In this document: one piece after another, positions 47,301 through 55,390 of the stretch
Numbering within the stretch: position 1 is the first letter of the stretch
Layout of the letters: the number at the start of each line of letters is the position of its first letter
Assembly (NCBI GenBank): GCA_036823295.1
Contig: DAISGD010000002.1
Location: 62,001 to 126,000, forward strand
From: UBA4742 sp002403895
Lineage (GTDB): Bacteria; Actinomycetota; Acidimicrobiia; Acidimicrobiales; Acidimicrobilacustridaceae
Length of the DNA: 64,000 nt
Direction of reading: 5' to 3'
The notes under the pieces: model-generated
What the model saw: the letters and a program-made list of their open reading frames with translations, nothing else
Database searches by the model: none
Told to the model about the DNA's origin: nothing
Position numbers and translations under genes: made by a program

Positions 47301-47839
47301 TCGGGGACCCCCTCGGGCTCGAAGCAGGCGATGTCGAGGATGTGTCCGACCCGATAGCCGCTGTCGTCACTGCCCGCGCTCGTCCCCCCATCCGCTTCGG
47401 TGTCGACGTCGGCCGGGCGGGCGGGCAGCCAGCGGGCCTTGACCCGCATGCCGGTGGCCATGACCGCCTGATCGCCGTCGGTGTCGACGGCGTGCACCAG
47501 GTCCGTATCGGCCCCATCGAGGCGGATCATGGCCCAGGCGAAAGGGCGATCGAGGGGCTGGTCGGTGAGGGGCTCGTTCACCCAGCACCACGTGGTCACG
47601 ACGCCGGCGTCACCCACCTCGACGATCTCCGTGAGCTCCTCGGCGGTGACCGGGTCGTACTCCTGCGGCGGCACGATGACCCGGCCATCGGCGCCCTTGA
47701 TGCCGACGATGATGCCCTCGCGCATGCCGGTCATGAACGCCCCGATGACCGGTCCAGTGGTCCGGCTGAACGGATACTCGATGACGTTCGGAGCCTTCAG
47801 GACGTCCCCGCCCGTGGGTGCTCCAGCGGTGCTGCTCAC
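47297..47839 (-). CDS. DUF35 OB-fold protein lacking the zinc-ribbon cysteines
   Basis: 180 aa. It aligns with DUF35/OB-fold proteins (VTTWCWVNEPL, PFAWAMIRLDGADTDLVHAV, RVKARWLPARP), but the N-terminal ribbon region has no CxxC pairs. A duplicated, zinc-free partner suggests a heteromeric DUF35 pair. The GTG at 47839 has GGGGGA 6 nt upstream. It is first in the ltp operon, divergent from the acyl-CoA synthetase gene with a KstR-type site between. Confidence 0.78.
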   Translation of the reverse strand: MSSTAGAPTGGDVLKAPNVIEYPFSRTTGPVIGAFMTGMREGIIVGIKGADGRVIVPPQEYDPVTAEELTEIVEVGDAGVVTTWCWVNEPLTDQPLDRPFAWAMIRLDGADTDLVHAVDTDGDQAVMATGMRVKARWLPARPADVDTEADGGTSAGSDDSGYRVGHILDIACFEPEGVPE

Positions 47840-47881
47840 GTTGATTCCCCCTCGGTCCCGGGTTGGCCTGCGGCAGAGTAC

Positions 47882-47895
47882 TGTAACGCGTTCTA
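47882..47895. promoter_or_regulatory. KstR-type operator between divergent genes, site 3
   Basis: TGTAACGCGTTCTA fits TnnAACnnGTTnnA fully. It lies 43 bp before the DUF35 GTG and 45 bp before the synthetase ATG. TACTTT at 47894-47899 is a possible rightward -10, and TACAGT/TACTCT are leftward candidates. It could control the whole ltp operon and the synthetase. Confidence 0.65.
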
Positions 47896-47939
47896 CTTTG
47901 CCGCCAGGCACGCTGATGACGATCCCGGGGGGACAAGCG

Positions 47940-49493
47940 ATGACCGAGTTGGGCTTCTGGAAGATGGCCACGGCTGATCCCGAGCGGATGGCGCTCATCA
48001 CCCCCGACGGGCTGGAACACCGCGCCGGCGAGCTGCTGGCCGCCGCCAACCAGATCAGTCACGGTCTCCGCGCCCTCGGTCTCGAGCGGGGCGACACGGT
48101 GGCGGTGGTGTTGCCCAACAGTTTCGAGATGCTGGCCGTCTACCTCGGGGCGACCCAGGTCGGCCTCTACATAACCCCCATCAACCACCACCTCGTCGGC
48201 CCGGAGATCGCCTACATCGTCAACGACAGCGATGCCAAGGTGCTGGTGGGCCATGAGCGCTTCGCGGCGGAGCTGGAGAAGGCCATCACCGAGCTCGCCA
48301 CGCTGCCGGCCGACCGCCGCTTCGCGCTCGGCACGGTCGACGGCTTCCGCCCCTACACCGAGCTGCCTGAGGGTCAACCGACCACGGCTCCCGATGACCG
48401 CATCGCCGGTGCGCCCATGCACTACACGTCGGGCACCACCGGGCGACCCAAGGGGGTCAAGCGCAAGCTGGTGGACATCGACCCCGACGTGCTGGGTGAG
48501 CTCTACAGCGGCTTCCAGGGGATGTTCGGTGTACAGCCCCTCGACGGAAACGTGCACATCACCGGCTCTCCGCTCTACCACACGGCCGTGCTCATGTGGA
48601 CGGCCAACGCGCTGCACATGGGCCATGCCGTGGTGGTCATGGACAAGTGGTCGCCCGGGAGCATGCTCCAGCTCATCGACCGCCACGGCGTCACCACCAG
48701 CCACATGGTGCCCACCCAGTTCCACCGGATGCTGGCCCTGCCCGAGGACGTGCGCATGTCCTACGACGTGTCGTCCCTGCGCTGCATGGTCCACGCCGCC
48801 GCCCCGTGCCCGCCTGACGTCAAGCGCCGGATGATCAAGTGGTGGGGCGACGCCATCATGGAGTACTACGCGGCGACCGAGGGGGGCGGCACGATCGTCA
48901 CCGCCGCGGAGTGGATGACCAAGCCGGGGACGGTGGGCAAGGCGTGGCCGGGCTCGGAGATCCGCATCCTCGACGAGAACGGCCAGGACGTGGTCACCGG
49001 CGCAGAGGGCACGGTGTACATGAGCCTCGCCCTGGCCGACTTCGAGTACAAGGGCGACGCGGCCAAGACGGCCGAGAACCGCACTGCCGGCTTCTTCACC
49101 GTCGGGGACTGGGGCCTGCTCGACGAGGACGGGTACCTGTTCCTCAAGGACCGCAAGTCCGACATGATCATCTCGGGCGGGGTGAACATCTACCCGGCCG
49201 AGATCGAGGGGGAGCTGCTCACGTTCCCCAAGATCGGCGACGCGGCCGTCTTCGGCATCCCCAACGACGACTGGGGTGAAGAGATCAAGGCGGTCATCCA
49301 GCCGGCCGAGGGCATCGAGCCCGACGACGCGCTGCGCGACGAGATCATTGGCTTCTGCATCGAGCGGCTGGCCAGCTACAAGCGGCCGAAGTCGATCGAC
49401 TTCGTGCCGGAGCTCCCCCGCGACCCGAGCGGCAAGCTCTACAAGCGCAAGCTGCGCGACCCCTACTGGGAAGGTCGCGGCGCCCGCATCTGA
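47940..49493 (+). CDS. AMP-forming acyl-CoA synthetase (FadD family)
   Basis: 517 aa. ATP-loop MHYTSGTTGRPKGVKRK near residue 160, EYYAATEGGGT, GDWGLLDEDGYLFLKDRKSDMI with the hinge, and C-terminal Lys in DPSGKLYKRK. It activates a carboxylic acid to its CoA ester; in this cluster a sterol side-chain or ring-derived acid is likely, but specificity is unread. GGGGGGA lies 7 nt before the ATG at 47940; an in-frame ATG at 47916 is the alternative. Probably KstR-controlled. Confidence 0.9.
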   Translation: MTELGFWKMATADPERMALITPDGLEHRAGELLAAANQISHGLRALGLERGDTVAVVLPNSFEMLAVYLGATQVGLYITPINHHLVGPEIAYIVNDSDAKVLVGHERFAAELEKAITELATLPADRRFALGTVDGFRPYTELPEGQPTTAPDDRIAGAPMHYTSGTTGRPKGVKRKLVDIDPDVLGELYSGFQGMFGVQPLDGNVHITGSPLYHTAVLMWTANALHMGHAVVVMDKWSPGSMLQLIDRHGVTTSHMVPTQFHRMLALPEDVRMSYDVSSLRCMVHAAAPCPPDVKRRMIKWWGDAIMEYYAATEGGGTIVTAAEWMTKPGTVGKAWPGSEIRILDENGQDVVTGAEGTVYMSLALADFEYKGDAAKTAENRTAGFFTVGDWGLLDEDGYLFLKDRKSDMIISGGVNIYPAEIEGELLTFPKIGDAAVFGIPNDDWGEEIKAVIQPAEGIEPDDALRDEIIGFCIERLASYKRPKSIDFVPELPRDPSGKLYKRKLRDPYWEGRGARI

Positions 49494-49526
49494 GGTCCCC
49501 GACCCCAGGTCGCGCCGACCCCGGTC

Positions 49527-49573
49527 CGGGATCGTGCCACGAACCACCGTGGCGGTAGCCAACAGCACGAACT
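49527..49573 (+). repeat. Dispersed palindromic repeat, copy 2
   Basis: Shares CGGGATCGTGCCAC exactly with the copy at 35157 and about 34 of 44 bases overall. It lies 33 bp after the acyl-CoA synthetase stop. The rest of 49494-49712 contains no gene I can support. Confidence 0.5.
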
Positions 49574-49712
49574 CATCCACGGCGGACCGCGTGGGCTCCG
49601 ATGCCGAGCAGGACCTCGATGGCCGGTGCCAGCACGAGATGCAGGCGTCCACCAACCGCACGATCCCGAATGGGGGGACGGGCTTGGGTGACGGGCCGGG
49701 CCGCAGCCGGAC

Positions 49713-50120
49713 TCAGGCGTCGAGGGCGGTGCGGTGGCGCTCGATCTCCTCGTACAGCCCGGTGAGGTTCTGGACCGGCGGCAGCTCTACCCGCTCGCCC
49801 GAGTTGAGCTCGATCTCGAGGTTCCAAAAGCCGGGGATCACGTCGGTGGCGAGGATGCGATACCAGGGGATGTCACGCCGGCGAGGCCAGTTCTTCTGGA
49901 TCCGCAGACCCTCCTCGCGCACCACCAGCACCGCACCGAGCAGGGTACGGATCCCCAGCACCGCGCTCACCAGGCCCACGAGGCTGAGCAGCCGCATCCA
50001 CCACTCGATACCCGAGGCCAGCACGAGCGGGATGAACAGCAGCGCCAGCACGGCGAGGATGACCACGCGGACCCAGCGGGCCAGAGGTGAGATGCGGAGC
50101 GGGTACCGCTGGGGAGCCAC
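49713..50120 (-). CDS. PH-like-domain small membrane protein
   Basis: 135 aa. Two adjacent hydrophobic helices (VVILAVLALLFIPLVLASG and LLSLVGLVSAVLGI) are followed by a beta-rich part (VLVVREEGLRIQKNWPRRRDIPWYRI) like small bacterial PH/DUF3093-type proteins. Function unknown. GACAAT ends 6 nt before the GTG at 50120, suggesting a leaderless mRNA. It is downstream of the acyl-CoA dehydrogenase and the 66-aa ORF on the same strand. Confidence 0.6.
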   Translation of the reverse strand: MAPQRYPLRISPLARWVRVVILAVLALLFIPLVLASGIEWWMRLLSLVGLVSAVLGIRTLLGAVLVVREEGLRIQKNWPRRRDIPWYRILATDVIPGFWNLEIELNSGERVELPPVQNLTGLYEEIERHRTALDA

Positions 50121-50202
50121 GTTGCCATTGTCGCATCGAGTGGCTCCGATCCCACCGCGCCGGAACCGGACGGTTGGGTTGGCCAGCTCGCTGCCGGCTG
50201 GA

Positions 50203-50403
50203 TCAACCCGACGGGCGTCCGCCCCACGCGCTGATCGTGAGCGGTCCGAGGATGCGGAACCTGGCCACCTCGCCCGGATCATCCGACACCCCGTAGCCGT
50301 ATTCGCCGCCCGTTGCCGGACCGCCCGTCCCAGGACCGTCCGCCACGTCACCCGGCTGACCACTGCCGTCACCCCCACCAACGGGAGGCGCGGGCTCGGT
50401 CAC
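50203..50403 (-). CDS. 66-aa ORF coupled to an acyl-CoA dehydrogenase gene
   Basis: 66 aa. The GTG overlaps the dehydrogenase stop by 4 bp (GTGA). A Gly/Pro-rich start is followed by ARFRILGPLTISAWGGRP, which looks like the first strand of SARP/BTAD-type regulators, but the protein stops there. It may be a truncated remnant or a small coupled protein; codon use is not decisive. Confidence 0.35.
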   Translation of the reverse strand: MTEPAPPVGGGDGSGQPGDVADGPGTGGPATGGEYGYGVSDDPGEVARFRILGPLTISAWGGRPSG

Positions 50404-51629
50404 GACCGGCGCGTCTCCCGCCAGGGCACGCCCTTGTCCTCGCGGGCTTCGGCGGGGAGCCCCAGCGCCCGTTCACCGATCATCGTGCGATGCACCTCGT
50501 TGGTGCCGCCACCTATCCGCGAGGCGAACTGACCCATCACCTGCATCTGCCAAAACCCGGCTTGGGGCGCGTCCGCCCCGGCGAGCATGCCGGCCGCCCC
50601 TTCGAGGTCCTGGGCCAGCTCCACCCGGCGCGACAGCGCAGTGGTGAACGCGTTCTTGAGCACCGAGGGATCGGGAGGCGTGCCCCGCTTGGTCATGATC
50701 GCCGTCTGCATGCGCAACTGCAGGAACGTCAGGATGCGCTCCCGGGTGAACACGTCGGCCAGGCGCTGGCGCACAATCGGATCCTGCGTGCGGCCGAAAG
50801 CCCGAGCCACCTCCACCACCGCGTCGAACGTGCTGGCCTGCCCTGCCCCACCGATCATCCCCGACTCGCTGGCCAGCACCGTCCGGGTCACCGCCCATCC
50901 GCCGTTGACCTCACCGACCACATTGGCGCCAGGCACGCGGACGTCATTGAGGAAGACCTCATTGAAATGAGAGAGGCCGGTGGCCTGCACGAGCGGCCGG
51001 ACCTCGATCCCCGGGGCGTGCATGTCCACGATGAAGAAGGTGATGCCCTTGTGCTTGGGGGCGTCGGGATCGGTCCGGGCGATGAGGATCCCGTAGTCGG
51101 CGTGGTGGGCCGCCGAGGTCCACACCTTCTGGCCCGTCACCACCCACTCGTCGCCGTCCCGCTCCGCCCGCGTGGCCAGGGCGGCAAGATCGCTCCCCGC
51201 CCCCGGCTCGCTGAACAGCTGGCACCACCGCTCGTCGCCCCGCAGCAGCGGTCCCAGGTAGCGGGCCTGCTGCTCGTCGTTCCCGTGGCGCATGATCGGG
51301 GGGCCCACGAGTTGCTGGGACGCACCGATGAACCCGGTGGTCACGTCGAAGCGGCGGACCTCCTGGTTGAAGATGATCGACTGGCTGGGCGTGCCGCCCC
51401 GGCCGCCGAAGGCCTTGGGCCAGGCGATACCCGCCCACCCGTTGTCGTAGAGGACCGCCTGCCACTCGTGGCACCGGCGGTGGTACTCGGCCTCCTCGTC
51501 GGGATCGGTGGCCACGGCGCCGCGCGACCAGTCGGCGTCGGTGCCGGTCTTGAGCTCGGCGTGCGATTCGAAGAAGGCGGTGACCTCGGCCCGGAACGCT
51601 GCTTCTTCAGGGGTGTCCTCGAAATCCAT
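50400..51629 (-). CDS. Acyl-CoA dehydrogenase (FadE family)
   Basis: 409 aa. N-terminal helical domain (FEDTPEEAAFRAEV), flavin and substrate motifs SEPGAGSDLAALAT and GQKVWTSAAHHADY, and a C-terminal domain ending in IGGGTNEVHRTMIGERALGLP. It oxidises an acyl-CoA to the trans-2-enoyl-CoA with FAD. The ATG at 51629 sits 9 nt after TAGTAT (minus strand), which overlaps a KstR-type site, so it is probably leaderless or nearly so and part of the sterol regulon. Substrate unknown. Confidence 0.9.
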   Translation of the reverse strand: MDFEDTPEEAAFRAEVTAFFESHAELKTGTDADWSRGAVATDPDEEAEYHRRCHEWQAVLYDNGWAGIAWPKAFGGRGGTPSQSIIFNQEVRRFDVTTGFIGASQQLVGPPIMRHGNDEQQARYLGPLLRGDERWCQLFSEPGAGSDLAALATRAERDGDEWVVTGQKVWTSAAHHADYGILIARTDPDAPKHKGITFFIVDMHAPGIEVRPLVQATGLSHFNEVFLNDVRVPGANVVGEVNGGWAVTRTVLASESGMIGGAGQASTFDAVVEVARAFGRTQDPIVRQRLADVFTRERILTFLQLRMQTAIMTKRGTPPDPSVLKNAFTTALSRRVELAQDLEGAAGMLAGADAPQAGFWQMQVMGQFASRIGGGTNEVHRTMIGERALGLPAEAREDKGVPWRETRRS

Positions 51630-51642
51630 GGAAGTCCAATAC

Positions 51643-51656
51643 TAGAACACGTTCTC
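51643..51656. promoter_or_regulatory. KstR-type operator before an acyl-CoA dehydrogenase, site 4
   Basis: On the minus strand it reads GAGAACGTGTTCTA, identical to site 2 and one base from TnnAACnnGTTnnA. It overlaps the -10 box TAGTAT (51644-51639) of the dehydrogenase gene. Confidence 0.6.
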
Positions 51657-51763
51657 AAACTGACGGATGAGCCGACGGCGGGCCGACGGGGAGGGCCGGA
51701 TACCCCGATCGGCCCGTGGCGGCCATACTGCCGGGCATCCGCAGACGAGGAGCGAAGGGACCG

Positions 51764-52429
51764 ATGGCCAGCCGGACCACGCGACGACAGACGCACGCGT
51801 CCCCGGTCCCCTCCCTGATCTCGCGGTCGGGAGCAGTCAGGCTGATCGTGCTGGCCGTGACCCTGGCGGCGGCCCTCACCGCATGCGGCGGGGCCGAGTC
51901 GTCCAGCTCCAGCGCCACGACCGTCCCCGGCACGGGCAACGCCGGGACCCCCGTCACCGTCTCCGCCTACTGCGACCCGGCCGCCCCGATCTCGGTGGCG
52001 CTGGGTCAGCAGTTCGCCCTGACCCTGGAGGCCGACGCCGCCACCGGGCTCAGCTGGCAGACGGTCACCCCACCCGACCCCGCCATCCTGTTGTCCATCG
52101 GCACCGAGTTCCCCGGGCAGGGCCGGACCGTCGAGGGCGGCTCGTGCCAAGGCGCCACCCAGGTCCTGCGCTACGGGGGCCGGGCCTTGGGGACCACCAC
52201 CATCACCCTGCGCTACGGCCGACCGGGCGCCGCCGCCGCGCCCGACAAGACCGCCACGTTCTCCGTCACGGTCGTCGACCCGAATGCCCCTCCGACCACA
52301 CCACCCACGACCGCGGCCTCGACGACCACCACGGCCCCCGCGGTGACCACCGCGCCGAAGACCACCATGACGACCAGAGCGCGCACCACGACCACCAGCA
52401 CGACGCTCAAGACGACGGGCACCACCTGA
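51764..52429 (+). CDS. Lipoprotein with chagasin-like (inhibitor family I42) domain
   Basis: 221 aa. A long n-region and hydrophobic stretch (LIVLAVTLAAALTAC) end in a lipobox Cys. The mature domain has the chagasin pattern: TLEADAATGLSWQTVTPP (loop like NPTTGYxW) and TTTITLRYGRPG near its end, the fold that blocks papain-like cysteine proteases. The C-terminus is a Thr/Pro/Ala-rich low-complexity tail. The ATG at 51764 has AAGGGA upstream. The protease target, self or foreign, is unknown. Confidence 0.65.
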   Translation: MASRTTRRQTHASPVPSLISRSGAVRLIVLAVTLAAALTACGGAESSSSSATTVPGTGNAGTPVTVSAYCDPAAPISVALGQQFALTLEADAATGLSWQTVTPPDPAILLSIGTEFPGQGRTVEGGSCQGATQVLRYGGRALGTTTITLRYGRPGAAAAPDKTATFSVTVVDPNAPPTTPPTTAASTTTTAPAVTTAPKTTMTTRARTTTTSTTLKTTGTT

Positions 52430-52451
52430 AGACCAGGTGCACGGCGCAGCC

Positions 52452-52892
52452 TCAGCGGCGACCGCGAGGCAGAGCCCGGCTGGGGATGCGCTCGTGCTGC
52501 TCGAGCTCCACCCCGGGAGCGACGCCCTCGTCGAACTCGAGCGGGCGCATGGCCAGGTCGATCGCCGTCCACAACGTGCGGGAGAACGGAAAGAACACGA
52601 AGGGCACGACGATGGCCACGGCCAGGTCCAGCAGCCCGATCACCCACAGGTCGGGATCGGGGTAGGTGATGGCCACACCCACGATGAGGACGAGGACCAC
52701 GGCGGTCTGGGCCACGATGATGTTCAGGAACCACGAACCGAGCCACTGGCCGGCCAGGCGATGAAACCGCAGTCCGCACCCGGGACAGGCGTCCACCATC
52801 GAGACCCAGCGGCGGAAGAGGTGCCGGTGGTCGCAGACGGGACAGCGCAGCACCGCCGCCCGTCGCAACATCACCGAGGTCGAGATCGCCAC
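52452..52892 (-). CDS. DUF983 family zinc-ribbon membrane protein
   Basis: 146 aa. Two CxxC pairs (CPVCDHRHLFRRW and CPGCGLRF) precede two membrane helices (NIIVAQTAVVLVLIVGVAIT and LLDLAVAIVVPFVFF), the DUF983 plan. The C-terminus carries WTAIDLAMRPLEF. Function unknown. It lies 71 bp downstream of the short acyl-CoA dehydrogenase on the same strand. GTG 52892 is chosen; ATG 52871 is possible. Confidence 0.75.
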   Translation of the reverse strand: MAISTSVMLRRAAVLRCPVCDHRHLFRRWVSMVDACPGCGLRFHRLAGQWLGSWFLNIIVAQTAVVLVLIVGVAITYPDPDLWVIGLLDLAVAIVVPFVFFPFSRTLWTAIDLAMRPLEFDEGVAPGVELEQHERIPSRALPRGRR

Positions 52893-52963
52893 TCCGGTAG
52901 TGTGCCAGGACGTCCCGGCCATTGTGACCCGGCGCGGCAGGGCGGGCGGATCAATGAGCCAGG

Positions 52964-53938
52964 TCAGGCGGTCTGGTCGAGCACGTCGGCCATGACGTCG
53001 GCCCACTCGTCCCGGGTCCCGAAGGCCGGCTCCAGCGCGTAGGCCCGCTTCAGGTACAGGTGGGCGTCGATCTCCCAGGTGAAGCCCATGCCGCCGTGCA
53101 CCTGGATGCACGTCTTGGCGTTGGCCAGGGCGGCCTCGGCCGCGGTCAGCTTGGCCGCGGCGACGGCCCGCTCCGCCGAGCCGACCGCCGGGTCGTCCAA
53201 CGTCACCCCCGCGGCGTAGACCGCACCCCGGGCGATCTCCGCCCGGGTGAAGGTGTCGGCCAGAAGGTGCTTCATGGCCTGGAAGGCGCCGATCGGCCGG
53301 CCGAACTGCTGGCGCTCCTTGGCGTAGGCGACGGCCAGAGCGGCGGAGGCCTGCGACGAGCCCAGCAAGAGGGCGGAGGTCAGCGCCGCGCCATGGATGC
53401 GGAGTCGGGCCGCAGCCTCGGCATCGAGGATCAGATCGCCCTGGGGCAGCGGGGCGGTGAGACGGGCCACCGGCGTGAGGGGGTCGAGCGGCCGGAGCAG
53501 CTCGACGACGAGGTCGCCGGCGGGCACCAGCCAGATCCCGGCATCGTCGACGACCGCCAAGTGGTCGAGCCGGTCGGGGAACTCCACGATGCCGCTCGGA
53601 TCCGCGCGGTCGATGCCGGCGACGATGGCCTCGCCGGTGGCGGCCCCGGGCACGGTGCCCGCCAGGAGCTGGGTCCACACCAGCGGGCCCGGCACCAGGG
53701 CCCGGCCCAGCTCCTCGAAAGCCACGACGGCGTCGGCCCAGCCCCCCTCGGCGCCACCGGCGGCCGCGGCCAGGAGCAGCGAGAAGAGTCCCAGGTCGCC
53801 GAGCTCGCGCCAGCGGTCCCGGTCGACCCCGTGGTCGTCGGCCAGGGCCCGCACCGTCGCCATCGGGAACCGGCCCTCACAGAAGGACCGCACGCCGTCG
53901 GCCAGCGCGACCTGATCCTCACTCAATTCAAAGTCCAT
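52964..53938 (-). CDS. Acyl-CoA dehydrogenase beta-type subunit (short FadE)
   Basis: 324 aa, shorter than catalytic FadEs. Conserved parts are the N-terminal helices (FELSEDQVALADGVRSF) and the FAD-binding ERQQFGRPIGAFQAMKHLLAD and QVHGGMGFTWEIDAHLYLKR; the middle beta-domain is degenerate. This is the profile of one half of alpha2beta2 heterotetrameric dehydrogenases used on steroid side-chain CoA esters (FadE28/FadE29 type). The longer partner is at 54116, separated by a tandem repeat. GGGAG lies just upstream of the ATG. Confidence 0.85.
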   Translation of the reverse strand: MDFELSEDQVALADGVRSFCEGRFPMATVRALADDHGVDRDRWRELGDLGLFSLLLAAAAGGAEGGWADAVVAFEELGRALVPGPLVWTQLLAGTVPGAATGEAIVAGIDRADPSGIVEFPDRLDHLAVVDDAGIWLVPAGDLVVELLRPLDPLTPVARLTAPLPQGDLILDAEAAARLRIHGAALTSALLLGSSQASAALAVAYAKERQQFGRPIGAFQAMKHLLADTFTRAEIARGAVYAAGVTLDDPAVGSAERAVAAAKLTAAEAALANAKTCIQVHGGMGFTWEIDAHLYLKRAYALEPAFGTRDEWADVMADVLDQTA

Positions 53939-53939
53939 C

Positions 53940-54116
53940 TCACTCCCGCCGATCAGTGAGTCGAGCCGGCGATGACGCGCCCGTCGGTGGAACCCGCGTC
54001 ACACGGTTCGGTGAGCTCAACACGTGCTCCCGCCAATCAGTGAGTCGAGCCGGCGATGACGCGCCCGTCGGTGAAACCCGCGTCACACGGTTCGATGAGC
54101 TCAACACGTGCACCAC
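53940..54116 (-). CDS. Possible 58-aa linker ORF made of two 28-residue repeats
   Basis: A GTG overlapping the stop of the upstream dehydrogenase opens a frame that runs through both 84-bp repeats and stops one base before the next ATG. The repeated unit contains NRVTRV and PTGASSPARLTD. All three differences between copies change the amino acid (Ser/Pro twice, Trp/Arg), which argues against selection for protein. It may be only a ribosome bridge between the two genes or non-coding. Confidence 0.25.
   Translation of the reverse strand: MVHVLSSSNRVTRVSPTGASSPARLTDWREHVLSSPNRVTRVPPTGASSPARLTDRRE
53943..54110 (+). repeat. Tandem direct repeat, two 84-bp units
   Basis: Units 53943-54026 and 54027-54110 differ at three positions. 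Each holds a 7-bp inverted repeat TGACGCG/CGCGTCA that could form a hairpin, and on the minus strand ends with GGCGGGAG, a ribosome-binding-like sequence. It fills the space between the alpha and beta dehydrogenase genes. Confidence 0.92.
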
Positions 54117-55300
54117 TACTCCCGGGGAAGGCCGAGAATGCGCTCGGCGATGATGTTGCGCTGGATCTGACTGGTGCCCGCCGCGATGGTGAACGAGGTG
54201 CTGCGCAGGCGCTCCTCGACGAAGATGCCCGAGGGCCAGTCGCCCACGTCCTCCATCGACAGCCCGCCGCGTTCGAGTATCCGCATGGCCAGGTCGGTCA
54301 CCCGCTGGAACAGCTCCGAGTAGGCGACCTTCATGACCGACCCGGCCGGGCCGGGCACACCGTGGCGGGCCGCCTGCGACAGGTTCCGTTTGGTCATGGC
54401 CCACAGGGCATCCATCTCGGCCTGCAGGTGGCCAACCTCGCGGCGCAGGGCGACGTCGTCCCAGGCGGTGGCCGATCCCCGCGTGACGAGACGGGCCAGG
54501 GTGACCAGTTCGGAGATCAGCCGGTCGGTCTCGACCAGGTCGGACACGAAGGCGGTGCCGCGTTCGAAGCCGAACGTGACCATGGCGACGCGCCACCCGT
54601 CGTTCTCCGCCCCCACCCGATTGGCCACGGGCACCCGGGCCTCGTCGAAGAACACCTCGGAGAACTCCGAGGTCCCGGTGATGGTGTTGATGGGGCGGAT
54701 CTCGATGCCGGGCGTTCCCATGGGGAACATCACCCAGGTGATGCCCTTGTGCTTGGGGGCCTCGGGGTCGGTGCGGATGAGCAACTCGCACCAGTCGGCG
54801 ATCTGGGCGTACGTTGTCCAGATCTTCTGCCCGGTGACGACGTACTCGTCGCCGTCGCGCACCCCCCGGCAGGTCAACGAGCCGAGGTCGCTCCCGGCGT
54901 TGGGCTCGCTGAAGCCCTGGCACCAGACCTCCTCGCCCCGAAGGATCCGGGGCAGGTGCTCGTCCTTCTGCTCGGGCTTGGCCTCGGTCATGATCGTCGG
55001 CCCGGCGTGGAGCGTCCCCACGAAGTTCACCCCGACATAGGGGGCGCCGGCCCGGGTGGTCTCCTCCAGGTAGACGAGCTGCTCGACCAGCGTCGCCCCC
55101 CGGCCGCCGTACTCGACCGGCCAGCTGATCCCGGCGTAGCCGGCGTCGAACAGCTTGCGCTGCCAGCCGGTGTCGTAGTCCCGACGGTCGTCCCAGGCGT
55201 CAGCCGGGGGTTTGGGCGGAAGCGTCGGCAGGGCGCCGGCCAGCCACTCCCGAAGCTCCTTGCGGAATCGTTCCTCCGACTCCGAGTAGCGAAGATCCAC
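54116..55300 (-). CDS. Acyl-CoA dehydrogenase alpha-type subunit (FadE family)
   Basis: 394 aa, full-length fold: FRKELREWLAGALP at the N-terminus, EVWCQGFSEPNAGSDLGSL and GQKIWTTYAQIADWCEL in the beta domain, and the terminal AAGTSQIQRNIIAERILGLP. With the short FadE encoded next it probably forms a heterotetramer that oxidises a sterol-derived acyl-CoA. No KstR-type site was seen just upstream, so control is unknown. The ATG at 55300 is used. Confidence 0.9.
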   Translation of the reverse strand: MDLRYSESEERFRKELREWLAGALPTLPPKPPADAWDDRRDYDTGWQRKLFDAGYAGISWPVEYGGRGATLVEQLVYLEETTRAGAPYVGVNFVGTLHAGPTIMTEAKPEQKDEHLPRILRGEEVWCQGFSEPNAGSDLGSLTCRGVRDGDEYVVTGQKIWTTYAQIADWCELLIRTDPEAPKHKGITWVMFPMGTPGIEIRPINTITGTSEFSEVFFDEARVPVANRVGAENDGWRVAMVTFGFERGTAFVSDLVETDRLISELVTLARLVTRGSATAWDDVALRREVGHLQAEMDALWAMTKRNLSQAARHGVPGPAGSVMKVAYSELFQRVTDLAMRILERGGLSMEDVGDWPSGIFVEERLRSTSFTIAAGTSQIQRNIIAERILGLPRE

Positions 55301-55390
55301 GCTCGTCCTCTCCGGCGCCCCCTCGGCGCCCGAAATCGGACGGCATGTTAGATCCGCGACTGGCCGGACCGCAGATCGAGCAGAGATCGG

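Noticed and set aside
47840..49661. Minus-strand frame running through the acyl-CoA synthetase gene
   Set aside because: The sense strand carries all adenylate-forming motifs; the antisense frame has no recognisable domain.
53956..54153. Plus-strand frame across the 84-bp repeats
   Set aside because: It has no start signal and is antisense to the dehydrogenase operon; the repeat alone keeps it open.
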